Shown in pieces: positions 5,754-6,511 of a stretch of DNA of 6,511 nt. The DNA is from Balneolaceae bacterium (GTDB lineage Bacteria; Bacteroidota; Rhodothermia; Balneolales; Balneolaceae). Each line of letters begins with the position of its first letter. Position 1 is the first letter of the stretch. A program made the translations under genes and the position numbers. The DNA is taken from NCBI GenBank assembly GCA_007117235.1, contig SKGY01000263.1, positions 1 through 6,511 on the forward strand. The letters are read 5' to 3'. Below the pieces are notes generated by a model. That model saw only the letters and a program-made list of their open reading frames with translations, did not search any database and had not been told where the DNA came from.

Positions 5754-6511
5754 TCAGTTCAATTTAGTGAGAGGGAATGATAAGGTAAAGGTAGTTCCGG
5801 CACCCTTGGATGTCGATATATCCATCTCTGCATTAAGATGTGATGCAAATGAGTTAATCAGCAGCGTTCCCAGGTTTTCAGTGGAACCCGCTTTAAAATC
5901 ATTAGGGAGGCCGATACCGTTATCAGATACAATAAGTTTTACCCGGCCATTTTCACTTTTAATTGTAACCGAAATTGTTCCCTGATCGGTTTTATTGAAG
6001 GCGTGCTTCAGAGCATTTACTACAATTTCACTCGTTAATAAACCGCAATAGATGATTCTGCTCGTATCTAATGTGATTGGGTCCACATCAAAATTTAGTG
6101 ACACCTTATCCGCTTTGTCGGAAAACGCATTGTGAATAGATGTTACCAGTTCACGGATGTAATCATCCAGCCTGATGTCAGAGAGTGAATCGGTCTTGTA
6201 TATTTTATCGTGAATCAGTGCAATGGATTGAATTCTCGACTGTGTGTCATGAAGAATTGCAACAGCCTCATCATTTTCCGTGTTTGATCGCTGTAGCTCA
6301 ATCAGTCCGGAAACAATAGACAAACTGTTTTTAACCCGATGATGTACTTCTTTTAACAGTATCTCTTTTTGATCGAGTGTTTTCTGAATTTTATTGGTTT
6401 TAGATTTTACCCGCAACCTGAGTATCAGAGTCCAGGCACCAATAAAAGTGATTCCTATACCCAAAATAATCAAGATCATGATGATGTAGTATTTTGGGAT
6501 ACTTCTGTACT
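5754..6511 (-). CDS. Sensor histidine kinase, HisKA_2 type, N-terminus beyond window
   Basis: Membrane-bound sensor kinase that should autophosphorylate on histidine and pass phosphate to a response regulator not present here. An internal ATG occurs at 6479, but the frame stays open upstream to the edge (YRSIPKYYII precedes it), and the hydrophobic run around that Met is one transmembrane helix followed by basic RLRVKSK. The gene therefore almost certainly starts outside the window. Numbering from that Met: TM about 1-22; dimerisation helix with LLKEVHHRVKNSL (41-53), where H47 before Arg is the likely phosphoacceptor by analogy with HisKA_2/HWE kinases; N-box EIVVNALKHAF (151-161); G1 box DNGIG (186-190); a poorly conserved G2 region (NLGTLLI); and GAGTTFTLSFP (226-236) at the end of the ATPase fold. 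Tandem stops TGA TAG end the gene. The sensory domain and signal cannot be seen. Confidence 0.9.
   Translation of the reverse strand, partial: YRSIPKYYIIMILIILGIGITFIGAWTLILRLRVKSKTNKIQKTLDQKEILLKEVHHRVKNSLSIVSGLIELQRSNTENDEAVAILHDTQSRIQSIALIHDKIYKTDSLSDIRLDDYIRELVTSIHNAFSDKADKVSLNFDVDPITLDTSRIIYCGLLTSEIVVNALKHAFNKTDQGTISVTIKSENGRVKLIVSDNGIGLPNDFKAGSTENLGTLLINSFASHLNAEMDISTSKGAGTTFTLSFPLTKLN

Noticed and set aside
6477..6479. ATG at 6479 as the true start of the histidine kinase
   Set aside because: The frame stays open upstream to the window edge and the hydrophobic segment begins before this Met, so it is more likely an internal residue of a transmembrane helix.

Overview
The window looks like an ordinary chromosomal segment of a member of the Bacteroidota–Rhodothermota–Balneolota group. 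The evidence is the gene order rplM–rpsI–rpsB–tsf, which is common in that group, starts without a clear Shine-Dalgarno sequence, and an AT-leaning moderate GC content. A secreted M28 peptidase with a β-propeller front end also fits a marine Balneola-like bacterium. The phylum is an inference from protein flavour and synteny; no 16S or other marker is present.

All recognisable genes lie on the minus strand, so transcription runs from high to low coordinates. From the right edge: a sensor histidine kinase of the HisKA_2 type, open at its 5' end (5754–6511); a 99-nt spacer; an 854-residue exported zinc peptidase (3090–5654); a 421-nt gene-free spacer (2669–3089); ribosomal proteins L13 (2225–2668) and S9 (1829–2215), 9 nt apart; a 183-nt spacer (1646–1828); ribosomal protein S2 (674–1645); and elongation factor Ts (1–639), cut by the left edge.

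The four translation genes form a functional block: L13 of the large subunit, S9 and S2 of the small subunit, and EF-Ts, which recycles EF-Tu. They are probably one operon, or two sub-operons split by the structured S9–S2 spacer. The kinase and peptidase are a separate neighbourhood with no visible functional link to translation.

No mobile element, CRISPR array, RNA gene or defence system was found. The less ordinary content is in the spacers and in protein architecture: a 71-nt nested palindrome plus a second stem between rpsI and rpsB; a long imperfect inverted repeat and a 15-nt tandem duplication downstream of the peptidase (the duplication overlaps its stop codon); an 11-bp word shared by two spacers; a long lysine/glutamate-rich tail on S2; and a propeller–M28–Fn3 fusion. 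I do not see a convincing new biological system here.
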